Origin: UBA11524 sp963617205
Lineage (GTDB): Bacteria > Bacillota > Clostridia > Christensenellales > Aristaeellaceae
Reading direction: 5' to 3'
Length of the DNA stretch: 64,000 nt
NCBI GenBank assembly: GCA_963617205.1
Contig: CAVEOA010000004.1
Span: 62,001 to 126,000 of the forward strand
Shown one piece after another: positions 25,213-32,609 of this stretch. A model generated the notes under the pieces. That model ran no database searches. It saw only the letters and a program-made list of their open reading frames with translations, and was not told where the DNA came from. The position numbers and the translations under genes are program-made. Position 1 is the stretch's first letter. Each line of letters starts with the position of its first letter.

Positions 25213-26320
25213 CATCACAAAGCTGGCGGTTGACGCCATTGTCAACGCGGCGAATCCGTCGCTGCTTGGCGGCGGCGGTGTGGATGGCTGCATCCACCGT
25301 GCGGCAGGTCCTGAGCTGCTGGCGGAATGCAGGACGCTTGGCGGCTGCAAGGTTGGTCAGGCGAAAATCACGCGCGGCTATCGCCTGCCGTGCAGGTACG
25401 TGATTCACACGGTCGGCCCCATCTATCAGGGAGGCAATCAGCATGAGAAGGAGCTGCTGACATCCTGCTACCAGTCATCGCTGGCACTGGCGAAGGAGTA
25501 CGGCTGCGAATCGGTCGCATTCCCGATGATTTCCGCCGGCGTGTACGGCTATCCGTGGGCTGAGGCGCTTCGTGTCGCTGTGGATACCATCAGCAAATTC
25601 CTGATGGACAACGACATGACGGTGACCATCGTCATCTTTGACCGCAGCGCGTATCAGGTCAGCGAATCGCTGTTTGATGACGTGAATGCGTATATCGACA
25701 GGTGCACCCGAATCGCGGCGCGCAATGCCTCGTGGGTAGAAGTACAACCGGATATTCGGCGCGCATTCATAGGCTCGGCATGTTCGTCAGTCATGATGGA
25801 CGGGTTGCCTGAAACCGAAGCGAGGCCGGGAGTCAGGGAAAGACAGGATAAAGATACAGGGATAAAAGGCTGCTCAATAAAGGAAGAAAACCAGCCGAAG
25901 TCTGCAAAGCAGGAAAATCGGTCGAAGACCGAGAAGACCGAGAAGACCGAGACGGAATTGGATGAGGCGCTGAAGCGGATGGATGAGTCCTTCTCTGAAA
26001 TGCTCCTGCGGAAGATTGATGAATCCGGCATGACGGACGCGCAATGCTACCGCAAGGCGAATATCGACCGCAGACTCTTTTCAAAAATCCGCAGCGACCG
26101 AGAATACCGCCCGAGCAAACCGACGGTGATTGCATTTGCCGTCGCGCTGCAGCTGACATTGCCGGAAACGCTGGCACTGCTGGAAAGAGCAGGGTTTACG
26201 CTGTCTCATGCCAGCAAGTTTGACATTATTGTGGAATATTTTATCGCGAACCGTCGATACAATGTGTTTGAAATCAATGAAGTGCTGTTTGCGTATGATA
26301 TGCCTTTGATTGGCGCATAA
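25187..26320 (+). CDS. Macro-domain protein with C-terminal HTH-like domain; ATT start
   Basis: A 377-residue protein. Residues 1-170 are a macro (ADP-ribose-binding) domain with VNAANPSLLGGGGVDGCIH and the HTVGPIY and SAGVYGYP motifs. These proteins bind or remove ADP-ribose. A charged linker with a TEKTEKTE repeat leads to a C-terminal region (about residues 265-377; MTDAQCYRKANIDRRLFSKI) that resembles an XRE-type helix-turn-helix. The frame is closed by a TGA at 25178, and the family's expected MPLQIIR beginning aligns with ATT CCT CTG at 25187, nine bases after AAGGGAG. No ATG, GTG or TTG exists there. The GTG at 25280 would delete the first macro strand. AUU initiation, as in infC, is my best reading; a start-codon mutation is the alternative. 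Confidence 0.8.
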   Translation: MPLQIIRGDITKLAVDAIVNAANPSLLGGGGVDGCIHRAAGPELLAECRTLGGCKVGQAKITRGYRLPCRYVIHTVGPIYQGGNQHEKELLTSCYQSSLALAKEYGCESVAFPMISAGVYGYPWAEALRVAVDTISKFLMDNDMTVTIVIFDRSAYQVSESLFDDVNAYIDRCTRIAARNASWVEVQPDIRRAFIGSACSSVMMDGLPETEARPGVRERQDKDTGIKGCSIKEENQPKSAKQENRSKTEKTEKTETELDEALKRMDESFSEMLLRKIDESGMTDAQCYRKANIDRRLFSKIRSDREYRPSKPTVIAFAVALQLTLPETLALLERAGFTLSHASKFDIIVEYFIANRRYNVFEINEVLFAYDMPLIGA

Positions 26321-26324
26321 GCGG

Positions 26325-26343
26325 CAGGCTTTGCCTGTTTTTT
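26325..26343 (+). terminator. Terminator after macro-domain gene
   Basis: CAGGC-TTT-GCCTG (26325-26337) is followed by six T, immediately after the stop codon. The remainder of the gap to 26443 shows only the next ribosome site. Confidence 0.75.
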
Positions 26344-26442
26344 ATCCGTTTCGGCGGCATACGGGCGTTTTTTTCCACAGGGTAACACCATGGTAAAAGC
26401 TTGCGAACGACTCCAATAATCCACAAGGAGGAAAATCCTCTC

Positions 26443-26859
26443 ATGACAGTTGTCATCCTCGATGCCCAGGGCGGCGGCATGGGTCGTATGCTCGTGGAAG
26501 GGCTGAAGAAGGCGCTTCCCGAACAGCCAGTCATCGCTGTCGGCACCAACGCGCTTGCTACGGCGGCGATGCTCCGTGCGGGCGCAGATCAGGGCGCGAC
26601 CGGCGAAAACGCCATTGTTGTCACCAGTGGCAGGGCGGATTTGATTCTCTGCCCCATCGGCATGGTGCTCTGCGATGCGATGCTCGGCGAGGTTACGCCT
26701 GCCATGGCGATGGCTGTCGGGCGCAGCCGCGCACACAAAATCCTCCTGCCGGTCAGCCGCTGTCAGACAACCATCGCCGGCACGCCCAAAATGTCCATGG
26801 CGGAGGCGGTGCAAAAGGCGGTCGATGAGGCTGTTTTGCGTATCAGGGAACAAAAGTGA
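26443..26859 (+). CDS. DUF3842 family protein
   Basis: A 138-residue small cytoplasmic protein. It begins MTVVILDAQGGGMGRMLVE, a glycine-rich nucleotide-binding-like loop characteristic of DUF3842. Later it has GRADLILCPIGMVLCDAMLGE and a C-terminal GTPKMSMAEAVQKAV helix. Function is unknown to me; the family is common in Clostridia. AAGGAGG lies 11 bases before ATG 26443, and codons upstream in the same frame lack a site. It is monocistronic, with its own terminator. Confidence 0.85.
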   Translation: MTVVILDAQGGGMGRMLVEGLKKALPEQPVIAVGTNALATAAMLRAGADQGATGENAIVVTSGRADLILCPIGMVLCDAMLGEVTPAMAMAVGRSRAHKILLPVSRCQTTIAGTPKMSMAEAVQKAVDEAVLRIREQK

Positions 26860-26868
26860 ACAGAAGGG

Positions 26869-26904
26869 CTGCGAAGACAATGCTTGTGCCTTCGCAGTTT
26901 TTTT
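26869..26904 (+). terminator. Terminator of DUF3842 gene
   Basis: CTGCGAAG (26869-26876) pairs with CTTCGCAG (26890-26897), followed by seven T. Confidence 0.9.
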
Positions 26905-26971
26905 GTCTCATAATCCGGTGCTGATCCTGCAAGAAAACAACAATCTATTTTTTTGAAAAAGAGTATATTCA

Positions 26972-27015
26972 GAACGGCAGAAACCCTTGAAAGCAAAGGA
27001 TTTCTGCCGTTTTTT
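26972..27015 (+). terminator. Second terminator-like hairpin at the R-M island edge
   Basis: AACGGCAGAAA (26972-26982) and TTTCTGCCGTT (27001-27011) form a perfect 11-bp stem followed by further T. It marks the left edge of the AT-rich restriction-modification island and may have come with it. Confidence 0.7.
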
Positions 27016-27077
27016 ATGCTTGTTTGTCGCTTTTTTGTCGCTTAAATCTGCAAGCAGATACTAAAAGACATTACAGC

Positions 27078-28136
27078 CTATTCGTTGTTTCCTGCTGCAT
27101 ATGTAAAGTATAGCGTTTGGTCAAAGCGGCGTTCGGGGCGCAGGTTTTCAATATAACCCGGTGCAATAATTTCCGAAAGCGCATCTTTTGAAACTGCTGG
27201 GTTTATAGTTCTGTCGGATGTTATATATCGTCTCCATCTATCACCGGGTACCGATACTTCTTTATCCGTTTGTTGACCAAAGGCCATTTGCCTATAAATT
27301 TCTTCAACACGTATTTTACCAGACTTGCTTAGTTCCCAAATACATCTCGCCATTCTTGCTGATGCTCGCATGGGACGGCTCATGCAATTATCATTTGAAG
27401 TTTCAATAAATAGGCGCGAAAAAGCAAGGTTAGACCAAACAACAATATCGAATGCATTATCACACAGAATAGGCGATTGCCCTCTTGTTTTCCAAAACGG
27501 TTGCATAACAAGAGGACGCTGATAGTCGATAAACTCACGCTCAAAGACATTCAATGTAGCCCTAAGGTTCTCTGTTTTGTGAGACATTTCAAAGTCGTTA
27601 GTCCACGAGCCTATATCGCTACAGGTATCTTCAAAAACTTCTCTAACATGGGCATGACGGTCTTTTATCATGTCCCATATCGAAAAGGCACAATAAGATG
27701 TTGTGGCAGTGCGTACAACGATTTCGCTGCCCCATTCATCTTCAGGCTTGTTGGCGGTTGCGCTCGTTGGTAGCACGGTCAACTTTACTTCAACAGGGGA
27801 AAGATAGTTCCCTTGCAAATCTCTGACAACTAAATCAATTCCATCAATGCTATCAAAAGCAAAATTCTGATATGGCTCAAATTTAGACTCAAAGTCAAAT
27901 TGCAATTCTGACGGGTGCTTGTTTCCACAATTAAACAGCTCTCTAATGGATATTTCGTCACAAATAACTTTCAGTTCACCATCTACAATGGCTAATTTCG
28001 CATAGATTGCGGGTATCTCATGTGCCATCATGTAACAGGCTAAAGCTGTAGGGAAAGAGGAATTAAAGCAGTTTTTTGTCCAATGCTGCATATCAAGGCG
28101 GTTTGTGTGTTCGATGCCGAACAATCCACTTGACAT
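27078..28136 (-). CDS. HindVP-family type II restriction endonuclease
   Basis: A 352-residue endonuclease. It begins with the pattern I recall from HindVP (which cuts GRCGYC): SGLFGIEHTNR, then WTKNCFNSSFPTALACYM. The probable PD-(D/E)XK nuclease core follows at about residues 98-125: DSIDGIDLVVRD, then VEVKLTVLP and the conserved EWGSEIVVR. It is encoded divergently from a C5 cytosine methyltransferase, as expected for a complete type II system. Codon use is AT-rich compared with neighbours, indicating acquisition by transfer. A purine-rich GGGGG stretch precedes the ATG. Recognition specificity is inferred from the family, not proven. Confidence 0.83.
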   Translation of the reverse strand: MSSGLFGIEHTNRLDMQHWTKNCFNSSFPTALACYMMAHEIPAIYAKLAIVDGELKVICDEISIRELFNCGNKHPSELQFDFESKFEPYQNFAFDSIDGIDLVVRDLQGNYLSPVEVKLTVLPTSATANKPEDEWGSEIVVRTATTSYCAFSIWDMIKDRHAHVREVFEDTCSDIGSWTNDFEMSHKTENLRATLNVFEREFIDYQRPLVMQPFWKTRGQSPILCDNAFDIVVWSNLAFSRLFIETSNDNCMSRPMRASARMARCIWELSKSGKIRVEEIYRQMAFGQQTDKEVSVPGDRWRRYITSDRTINPAVSKDALSEIIAPGYIENLRPERRFDQTLYFTYAAGNNE

Positions 28137-28171
28137 AGGTAAACCCCCTTTTCGTAAAAAACAAAATTTGC

Positions 28172-28212
28172 GGCGTCAACTACTTGACGTCATTCCGCAT
28201 TGGCGGTATAAT
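28172..28212 (+). promoter_or_regulatory. Methyltransferase promoter with palindrome and two GRCGYC sites
   Basis: The palindrome CGTCAA-CTAC-TTGACG (28174-28189) supplies the -35 TTGACG of the methyltransferase promoter (28184-28189). TATAAT follows at 28207-28212 after 17 bases. The other arm offers a divergent -35 toward the endonuclease gene. GGCGTC (28172-28177) and GACGTC (28186-28191) both fit GRCGYC, the HindVP family site, so methylation could tune expression. A minus-strand TATAAT at 28235-28230 is another candidate for the endonuclease promoter. Confidence 0.65.
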
Positions 28213-28267
28213 GACATAGAACCGTTACAATTATACCACAGCATACGAAGAAAGGAAAGTGCAAAGT

Positions 28268-29158
28268 ATGAAAGTAGTGGATTTATTTGCAGGTTGTGGT
28301 GGCCTGTCTTTAGGATTTGAAAAGGCTGGCTACAATGTTGTGGCTGCCTTTGAGTGGTGGGGCACTGCTGTGAACTGCTATAGAGAAAACTTCAACCATC
28401 CTGTTATTCAACTTGATTTGTCAAATACAGACAATGCAATAAAAGAAATTCAAAAGTTTGTTCCAGATATGATTATAGGCGGACCGCCGTGTCAGGATTT
28501 TTCTCACGCAGGAAAGCGTATTGAAAATGACCGGGCGGAACTGACGGAAAGCTATGCAAAAATTGTCGCTGGCATTAAACCCAAATGCTTTGTTATGGAA
28601 AATGTGGACAGAGCGCAAAAAAGCCATGCTTATGCAATCGCACGGGGAATTTTTAAAGAAGCAGGATATGGCTTGACTGAGATAATTCTTGATGCAAGCC
28701 TCTGTGGTACTCCGCAAAAAAGAAAGCGTTTTATTTGTTTCGGTATGTTGGGAAAAGAAGACGCTTTTGCATACGATGCCTTTATAAGTCGTTTTGCAAA
28801 AAAACCAATGACTTTACGTGATTATTTTGGCGATACGCTTGGCTTTGAGTTTTATTATAGACACCCTCGCAATTATAGTAGACGTGCCGTTTTTTCCATT
28901 GACGAACCAGCACCGACAATGCGCGGTGTCAATCGTCCCGTGCCGAAAGGTTATCCCGGACATCAAAATGATGCTTGCCATGTCACAAGTGACCTGCACG
29001 TTCTTTCAACCAATGAGCGCGCCCTAATACAAACTTTTCCAAATGACTACAAATGGATAGGCAACAAAACGGATGTTGAACAAATGATAGGAAACGCCGT
29101 TCCTGTAAACCTTGCCAAATTCGTTGGCGAAACTACAAAGTGCTTTACGGGGGAATAA
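28268..29158 (+). CDS. C5 cytosine DNA methyltransferase
   Basis: A 296-residue methyltransferase that adds a methyl group at cytosine C5 using SAM and protects against the adjacent endonuclease. Motifs in order: I DLFAGCGGLSLGFEKAGY, IV GGPPCQDFSHAG with the catalytic Cys, VI VMENV, VIII PQKRKRFI, and X QMIGNAVPVNLAKFV. The recognition region between VIII and X is short, and total length is near the family minimum. There is no N-terminal HTH extension, so repression by a fused domain is unlikely. Start ATG 28268 has AAAGGA upstream. AT-rich like its partner. Confidence 0.95.
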   Translation: MKVVDLFAGCGGLSLGFEKAGYNVVAAFEWWGTAVNCYRENFNHPVIQLDLSNTDNAIKEIQKFVPDMIIGGPPCQDFSHAGKRIENDRAELTESYAKIVAGIKPKCFVMENVDRAQKSHAYAIARGIFKEAGYGLTEIILDASLCGTPQKRKRFICFGMLGKEDAFAYDAFISRFAKKPMTLRDYFGDTLGFEFYYRHPRNYSRRAVFSIDEPAPTMRGVNRPVPKGYPGHQNDACHVTSDLHVLSTNERALIQTFPNDYKWIGNKTDVEQMIGNAVPVNLAKFVGETTKCFTGE

Positions 29159-29164
29159 GATAGC

Positions 29165-29404
29165 ATGGTAAAAACAGAAGATTTCAAAAAATGGCTCAAA
29201 AATAATACCGAATACAGCGATGCAGTAATATGTGATACTGCATCACGTATACGACGCGCTGACAACATTTTAGAGTGGAATGACACAGACACATACCTGT
29301 TTTACCTTGAAAAAGAGAAAAGTTTTGGGGCATTATCTGTTTCTGTGCGGTCGCAAATGCGAAAAGCGGTAAAATTGTATTCTGCTTATGCGCAGCATAG
29401 CTGA
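29165..29404 (+). CDS. Small R-M-associated protein (79 aa), unknown
   Basis: Seven bases after the methyltransferase stop, with a GGGG-rich site before the ATG, so almost certainly co-transcribed. The product begins MVKTEDFKKWLKNNTEYSDA and is charged and helical. Its pattern (F..WL, SRIRRAD, then SVRSQMRKAVKLYSAY) faintly resembles the SAM-like or core-binding N-terminal domains of integrases and some R-M proteins, which would suggest DNA binding. It could be a truncated or stand-alone control or accessory protein. I do not recognise a named family. Confidence 0.6.
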   Translation: MVKTEDFKKWLKNNTEYSDAVICDTASRIRRADNILEWNDTDTYLFYLEKEKSFGALSVSVRSQMRKAVKLYSAYAQHS

Positions 29405-29465
29405 AAATCAGCAGAAAGATAACAGGCAGATATTAAAATAGTCCAATCTAATAATCTAATGAAAT

Positions 29466-29496
29466 AACGGCAAGCGTACAATACGCCTGCCGTTTT
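29466..29496 (+). terminator. Terminator closing the R-M island
   Basis: AACGGCA (29466-29472) with inner GCGTA pairs with TACGC and TGCCGTT (ending 29494), followed by TT. The outer stem resembles that of the left-edge hairpin at 26972 (both contain AACGGCA). Confidence 0.65.
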
Positions 29497-29705
29497 GCAG
29501 TATTGCCTTGCCCGTCTGCTGCAATACAGGGTCAAGTCCTCTTTGTAGCCCTCGAATGTGTCCACGCGGGTAATATCGTACAGTATGCCGTTGTAGCGCA
29601 CAACATGGGCGGTCGTTATGTCCGTGCGGTAATTTATCGTGAACAGCACTTCTTCCTTATAGTTGATTGTTGCCGCCGCGAAAACCTCTTTGCCGTCGCT
29701 GCCAA
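29485..29705 (-). pseudogene. Fragment of phage head-tail adaptor protein
   Basis: On the minus strand a stretch of about 65 codons reads GKEVFAAATINYKEEVLFTI, followed by a YNGILYDITRVDTFEGYKED segment and LTLYC. This is the C-terminal half of a head-tail connector/adaptor protein of tailed phages as I remember that family. There is no proper start, and the 5' part is replaced by unrelated sequence near 29700. It is therefore debris of a prophage beside the restriction-modification island. Exact ends are approximate. Confidence 0.6.
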
Positions 29706-29823
29706 ATCCGCTGCGGTTGGCGCATTGTCCGGCGCTGCACTGGGCGGCGTGTCGGCTGGCATCGTGCCGGGCAATGCGCCGCAGAAGGTTGCCGATAATC
29801 TGCTGGACTACGTCGAAGAATGA
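29700..29823 (+). pseudogene. Remnant C-terminus of unidentified plus-strand gene
   Basis: The last about 40 codons of an open plus-strand frame look protein-like: AAVGALSGAALGGVSAGIVP, a glycine/alanine zipper stretch, then APQKVADNLLDYVEE and a stop. A strong terminator follows at once. Upstream of about 29700 the frame is only the antisense of the phage fragment. I read it as the tail of a gene cut by the rearrangement that left the prophage piece. A complete small gene is possible, but I see no start with a ribosome site. Confidence 0.4.
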
Positions 29824-29828
29824 AAAAA

Positions 29829-29865
29829 GCTGTGAGGGAACATCACGTTCCTTCACAGCCTTTTT
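29829..29865. terminator. Strong bidirectional terminator
   Basis: GCTGTGAGGGAAC (29829-29841) pairs with GTTCCTTCACAGC (29847-29859) with one mismatch. There is an A-run before and a T-run after, so it can serve both the plus-strand remnant and the minus-strand GH4 gene. Confidence 0.8.
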
Positions 29866-29902
29866 CGTTGCGGCTGCACCGCACAAATGAGGTGGTATTG
29901 CC

Positions 29903-31294
29903 TTATTCGAACCAGCCCTTTGGCAGGACATCCTTCTGATTTTCAAGCATGTCATCGAAGAGCTTCTGACCGTCCTCAAGCGTCACGCCGCCGAGCTGCG
30001 GGTCGTTCATGAAGGTGGAGAAGCCGAGCTTGCGATCGCAATGCAGCGCTGCGCGGAGCGTGTTCTCCTGATTGTAAACGTGGCGCGCAACGAGCGGCAG
30101 AATGTTGGACGGAATATCGCCTGCGCAAATCGGGTCGATGCGTCCGCGCGAGAAGAGCGCGTTTGTTTCGACGACGGCACCCATCGGCAGGTTCGGAATC
30201 TGTCCGCGGTTCGGCACGTTGACGTTGCTGACGATGTTGCCCAGACCGAGCAGCGCCTTGAGCAGCAGGTGTCCCTCTTCACCAGACGGCTTCAGGTCGA
30301 GCGGCTCCTTGCCGCTGAGCAGGTCGTCCGAGCGCTGCATGCGCTTGTGCAGATCGTCGATGCGCCACGACACCGGCGTCAGGTCGAATTTCCATTGATG
30401 CGCCGTTTCGGGGCTATGCAGATACCATTGCGGCAGGAATTCTACCAGATGACGGTCACCGGCGGCGGCAATGGCACCGTAGCGGCGGAACAGGTCAAAC
30501 TTGACCTTGTGGGCGCAGGCGAAATGGCTGTTCATCCAGTTGTCCGAGCCGAGCTGAATGCCTTCGGGGTGCTCCTCGACAAAACGGGCGTAGCGCGGCA
30601 TGAGATCCATGCCCTGATAGCTTGCGGACGTCAGCCACGTGAAGTGGTTGATGCCGGTGACGGTCGTGTACAGATCCTGCCGCTTGACGCCGGGAATATG
30701 CTCCTGCTCCTCAAGCATCTTGCAGAGCACCGCCTGCGTGCCGAACACCTCGTGGCAGCAGCCGAACGCCTTCACCTGCGGGAACACCTCGTAGAGCGTC
30801 CGCACGCACAACGTCATCGGGTTCGTGTAGTTGATGACGAACGCATCCGGCGCATAGTCGCGGATGGCTTCGGCGATTTCCACGAACATGGGAATGGTAC
30901 GCATGGCGCGCATGAATCCGCCTGCGCCGACCGTGTCGCCCACGGACTGGTACACGCCGACGCGCTCAGGCAGGTGAACATCGCTCTGCATGTGCTGGAA
31001 CGTGCCGGGCAGAATGCTGATGACGACGAAATCCGCGCCGGTCAGTGCATCCGCAAGCGAATCGCTGACGGCAAACTGCCATGCTGACGCGGCATCGGGA
31101 TGTGCGGCGAGCATTGTGCCGATTTTCTGATTGCGCACGGCGGCATCGCGGTCAATATCGTACAGGCGAACGGTGCCGCTGATTTGCCCATCGGCGATGA
31201 TATCGCGCATGAAGCCCCATGCCCATCCACGCGAACCGCCGCCGATATAGGCAACGGTCAGGTCGGTGACTTTGTCCCCAAGATGAGTAGCCAT
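29903..31294 (-). CDS. GH4 family alpha-glycosidase (alpha-galactosidase/glucosidase, AglA/MelA-like)
   Basis: A 463-residue NAD- and Mn-dependent glycosidase of family GH4. Signs are the N-terminal dinucleotide loop YIGGGSRGWAW, NYTNPMTL, the metal-site Cys in FGCCHEVFG, GINHFTWL, and GDRHLVEF. It acts in the cytoplasm by a redox-elimination mechanism on imported sugars. The exact anomer and sugar are not determined here; the CCHE form fits the alpha-galactosidase, alpha-glucosidase and alpha-galacturonidase branches. Start ATG 31294 is preceded by AGGAGGAG. Upstream in-frame codons have no site. Its own promoter lies at 31321-31349. Confidence 0.9.
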   Translation of the reverse strand: MATHLGDKVTDLTVAYIGGGSRGWAWGFMRDIIADGQISGTVRLYDIDRDAAVRNQKIGTMLAAHPDAASAWQFAVSDSLADALTGADFVVISILPGTFQHMQSDVHLPERVGVYQSVGDTVGAGGFMRAMRTIPMFVEIAEAIRDYAPDAFVINYTNPMTLCVRTLYEVFPQVKAFGCCHEVFGTQAVLCKMLEEQEHIPGVKRQDLYTTVTGINHFTWLTSASYQGMDLMPRYARFVEEHPEGIQLGSDNWMNSHFACAHKVKFDLFRRYGAIAAAGDRHLVEFLPQWYLHSPETAHQWKFDLTPVSWRIDDLHKRMQRSDDLLSGKEPLDLKPSGEEGHLLLKALLGLGNIVSNVNVPNRGQIPNLPMGAVVETNALFSRGRIDPICAGDIPSNILPLVARHVYNQENTLRAALHCDRKLGFSTFMNDPQLGGVTLEDGQKLFDDMLENQKDVLPKGWFE

Positions 31295-31320
31295 ATGTGT
31301 TTCTCCTCCTCTGTGCGACC

Positions 31321-31349
31321 ATGATAGCATAAATGGCAGCAGATTGCAA
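31321..31349 (-). promoter_or_regulatory. Promoter of GH4 gene
   Basis: Minus-strand TTGCAA (31349-31344) and TATCAT (31326-31321) with a 17-base spacer. Confidence 0.7.
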
Positions 31350-31476
31350 GAGAAATATCGGCAGGACTTCGGCGAGCCGGCAGGGCAGCGGCGAAAGCGC
31401 AGCAGAACGCGAACGCTCCGGTATTCCTCCATGCGATGGGCATCGAGGCAGTCAGGATGCTGACAGAGAAAATGCT

Positions 31477-32403
31477 TTACTTCCTGTTCTTTTCTTTGGC
31501 GCGCTTGTCGTTGATGAGTTTCATGTGCTCGGCGGTGATGAGCTCGACATTGTTTTCCTTCGCCCACTGCACGCAGCCCTTCAGCACGGTCGAGAGGAAC
31601 ACGCGCGGCACGCCGAGGATGGTTTCGAGCGCATCATCTGTGAACTTGACCTTGTCATCCGCACGGTCGGCGGCATAGCGGACGGAAGCGAGCGTTGCCT
31701 TGCGCACCTGCAGCAGCTCGGAACGCATGCGCGTCTTGCGGTGGAACCAGAAATTCTTGGAATCGCGGTAGCCGTAATCGACCGGCAGGGGCGGGAAGTC
31801 CTTCGCACGCACACCGTTGATGATGGCATCGCTGTACTTCTTTTTCATCAGGATACGGTCGACGCGGAGGATGAAGTGCGCGCCGAACTTGCTGGTGATG
31901 CCGTTGAAATCATGGTACGGCGGCTCGTAGCCGTTCAGCTCGCCGGGCAAATCCTTGTCCGCGCCATCCAGCTCGCGCGCCCATGTGCATTCGATGGCTT
32001 GAATGGCGTCCGTCAGCACCATCGGGCGCTGTTCACCGGTTTCTTCTTCGAGGCTGCTCTTTTCAAGGCGGAAGCTGCACTTGGGCATCTTGTCCGAGGG
32101 CTTGTCGCCCGGCCAGGAGAGCTTGACGGCTTCCTTGAACGTCCTGGGCTTGTCATCGATGAAATTCAGGGCGCACTTGCCGTTGCGGAGGATATTCTGC
32201 GCGGTGTTGGAGGAGTTGCGGCAGCTCAGCAGCATGGCGTAGAAGGATTTGCCTGCCACGTAATACGGCTGCACGAGCGAATAGGGACCGAGGGTCGTCT
32301 GACCATCCTCGCACAGGGTGCTGATGATGACGGTCGGCATGGGGAAGAAGAGGGAGGTCTGGTAGAAGTTGTCCACAATCCGGAGATTCTCAAAGCTGCT
32401 CAT
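31477..32403 (-). CDS. Flavin reductase-like split-barrel protein with PCP_red C-terminal domain
   Basis: A 308-residue protein. Residues about 15-210 look like an FMN-binding split-barrel (flavin reductase-like) domain, with PMPTVIISTLCEDGQTTLGP and SCRNSSNTAQNILRNGKCALNF. The last about 55 residues (FTDDALETILGVPRVFLSTV, then CVQWAKENNVELITAEHM) resemble the PCP_red domain (light-independent protochlorophyllide reductase subunit C-terminus) found in several redox proteins. Probably a cytoplasmic flavoprotein; partner unknown. GAAAGGAG precedes the ATG. A TATAAT (minus, 32503-32498) suggests a promoter with a weak -35. Confidence 0.75.
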   Translation of the reverse strand: MSSFENLRIVDNFYQTSLFFPMPTVIISTLCEDGQTTLGPYSLVQPYYVAGKSFYAMLLSCRNSSNTAQNILRNGKCALNFIDDKPRTFKEAVKLSWPGDKPSDKMPKCSFRLEKSSLEEETGEQRPMVLTDAIQAIECTWARELDGADKDLPGELNGYEPPYHDFNGITSKFGAHFILRVDRILMKKKYSDAIINGVRAKDFPPLPVDYGYRDSKNFWFHRKTRMRSELLQVRKATLASVRYAADRADDKVKFTDDALETILGVPRVFLSTVLKGCVQWAKENNVELITAEHMKLINDKRAKEKNRK

Positions 32404-32556
32404 AAGCTGCTCCTTTCGATGATGTTGTTGTCGGAAACGATGCCGTGCAACTGAACGCAGAGCACTGAGCTGTCAAAATCAACAGCATGATATAACTATT
32501 ATAGCACATTTGATGCGCAAATACACGGAATAATCAATTTCACACGAATAAAAACT

Positions 32557-32593
32557 GTCCGCCGCGCCGGTTCATCATGCCAGCGCGGCGGAC
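32557..32593 (-). terminator. Terminator of the ABC exporter operon
   Basis: GTCCGCCGCGC (32557-32567) pairs perfectly with GCGCGGCGGAC (32583-32593). On the minus strand AGTTTTTATT follows. The rest of the 32404-32609 gap holds the flavin-reductase promoter region. Confidence 0.85.
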
Positions 32594-32609
32594 CTTTATG
32601 CAATTCCGG

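Noticed and set aside
29386..29979. A complete minus-strand gene of 197 codons
   Set aside because: Only the middle part resembles a phage protein; both ends are read from unrelated sequence, including the R-M terminator and the antisense of a plus-strand tail. Kept as a fragment instead.
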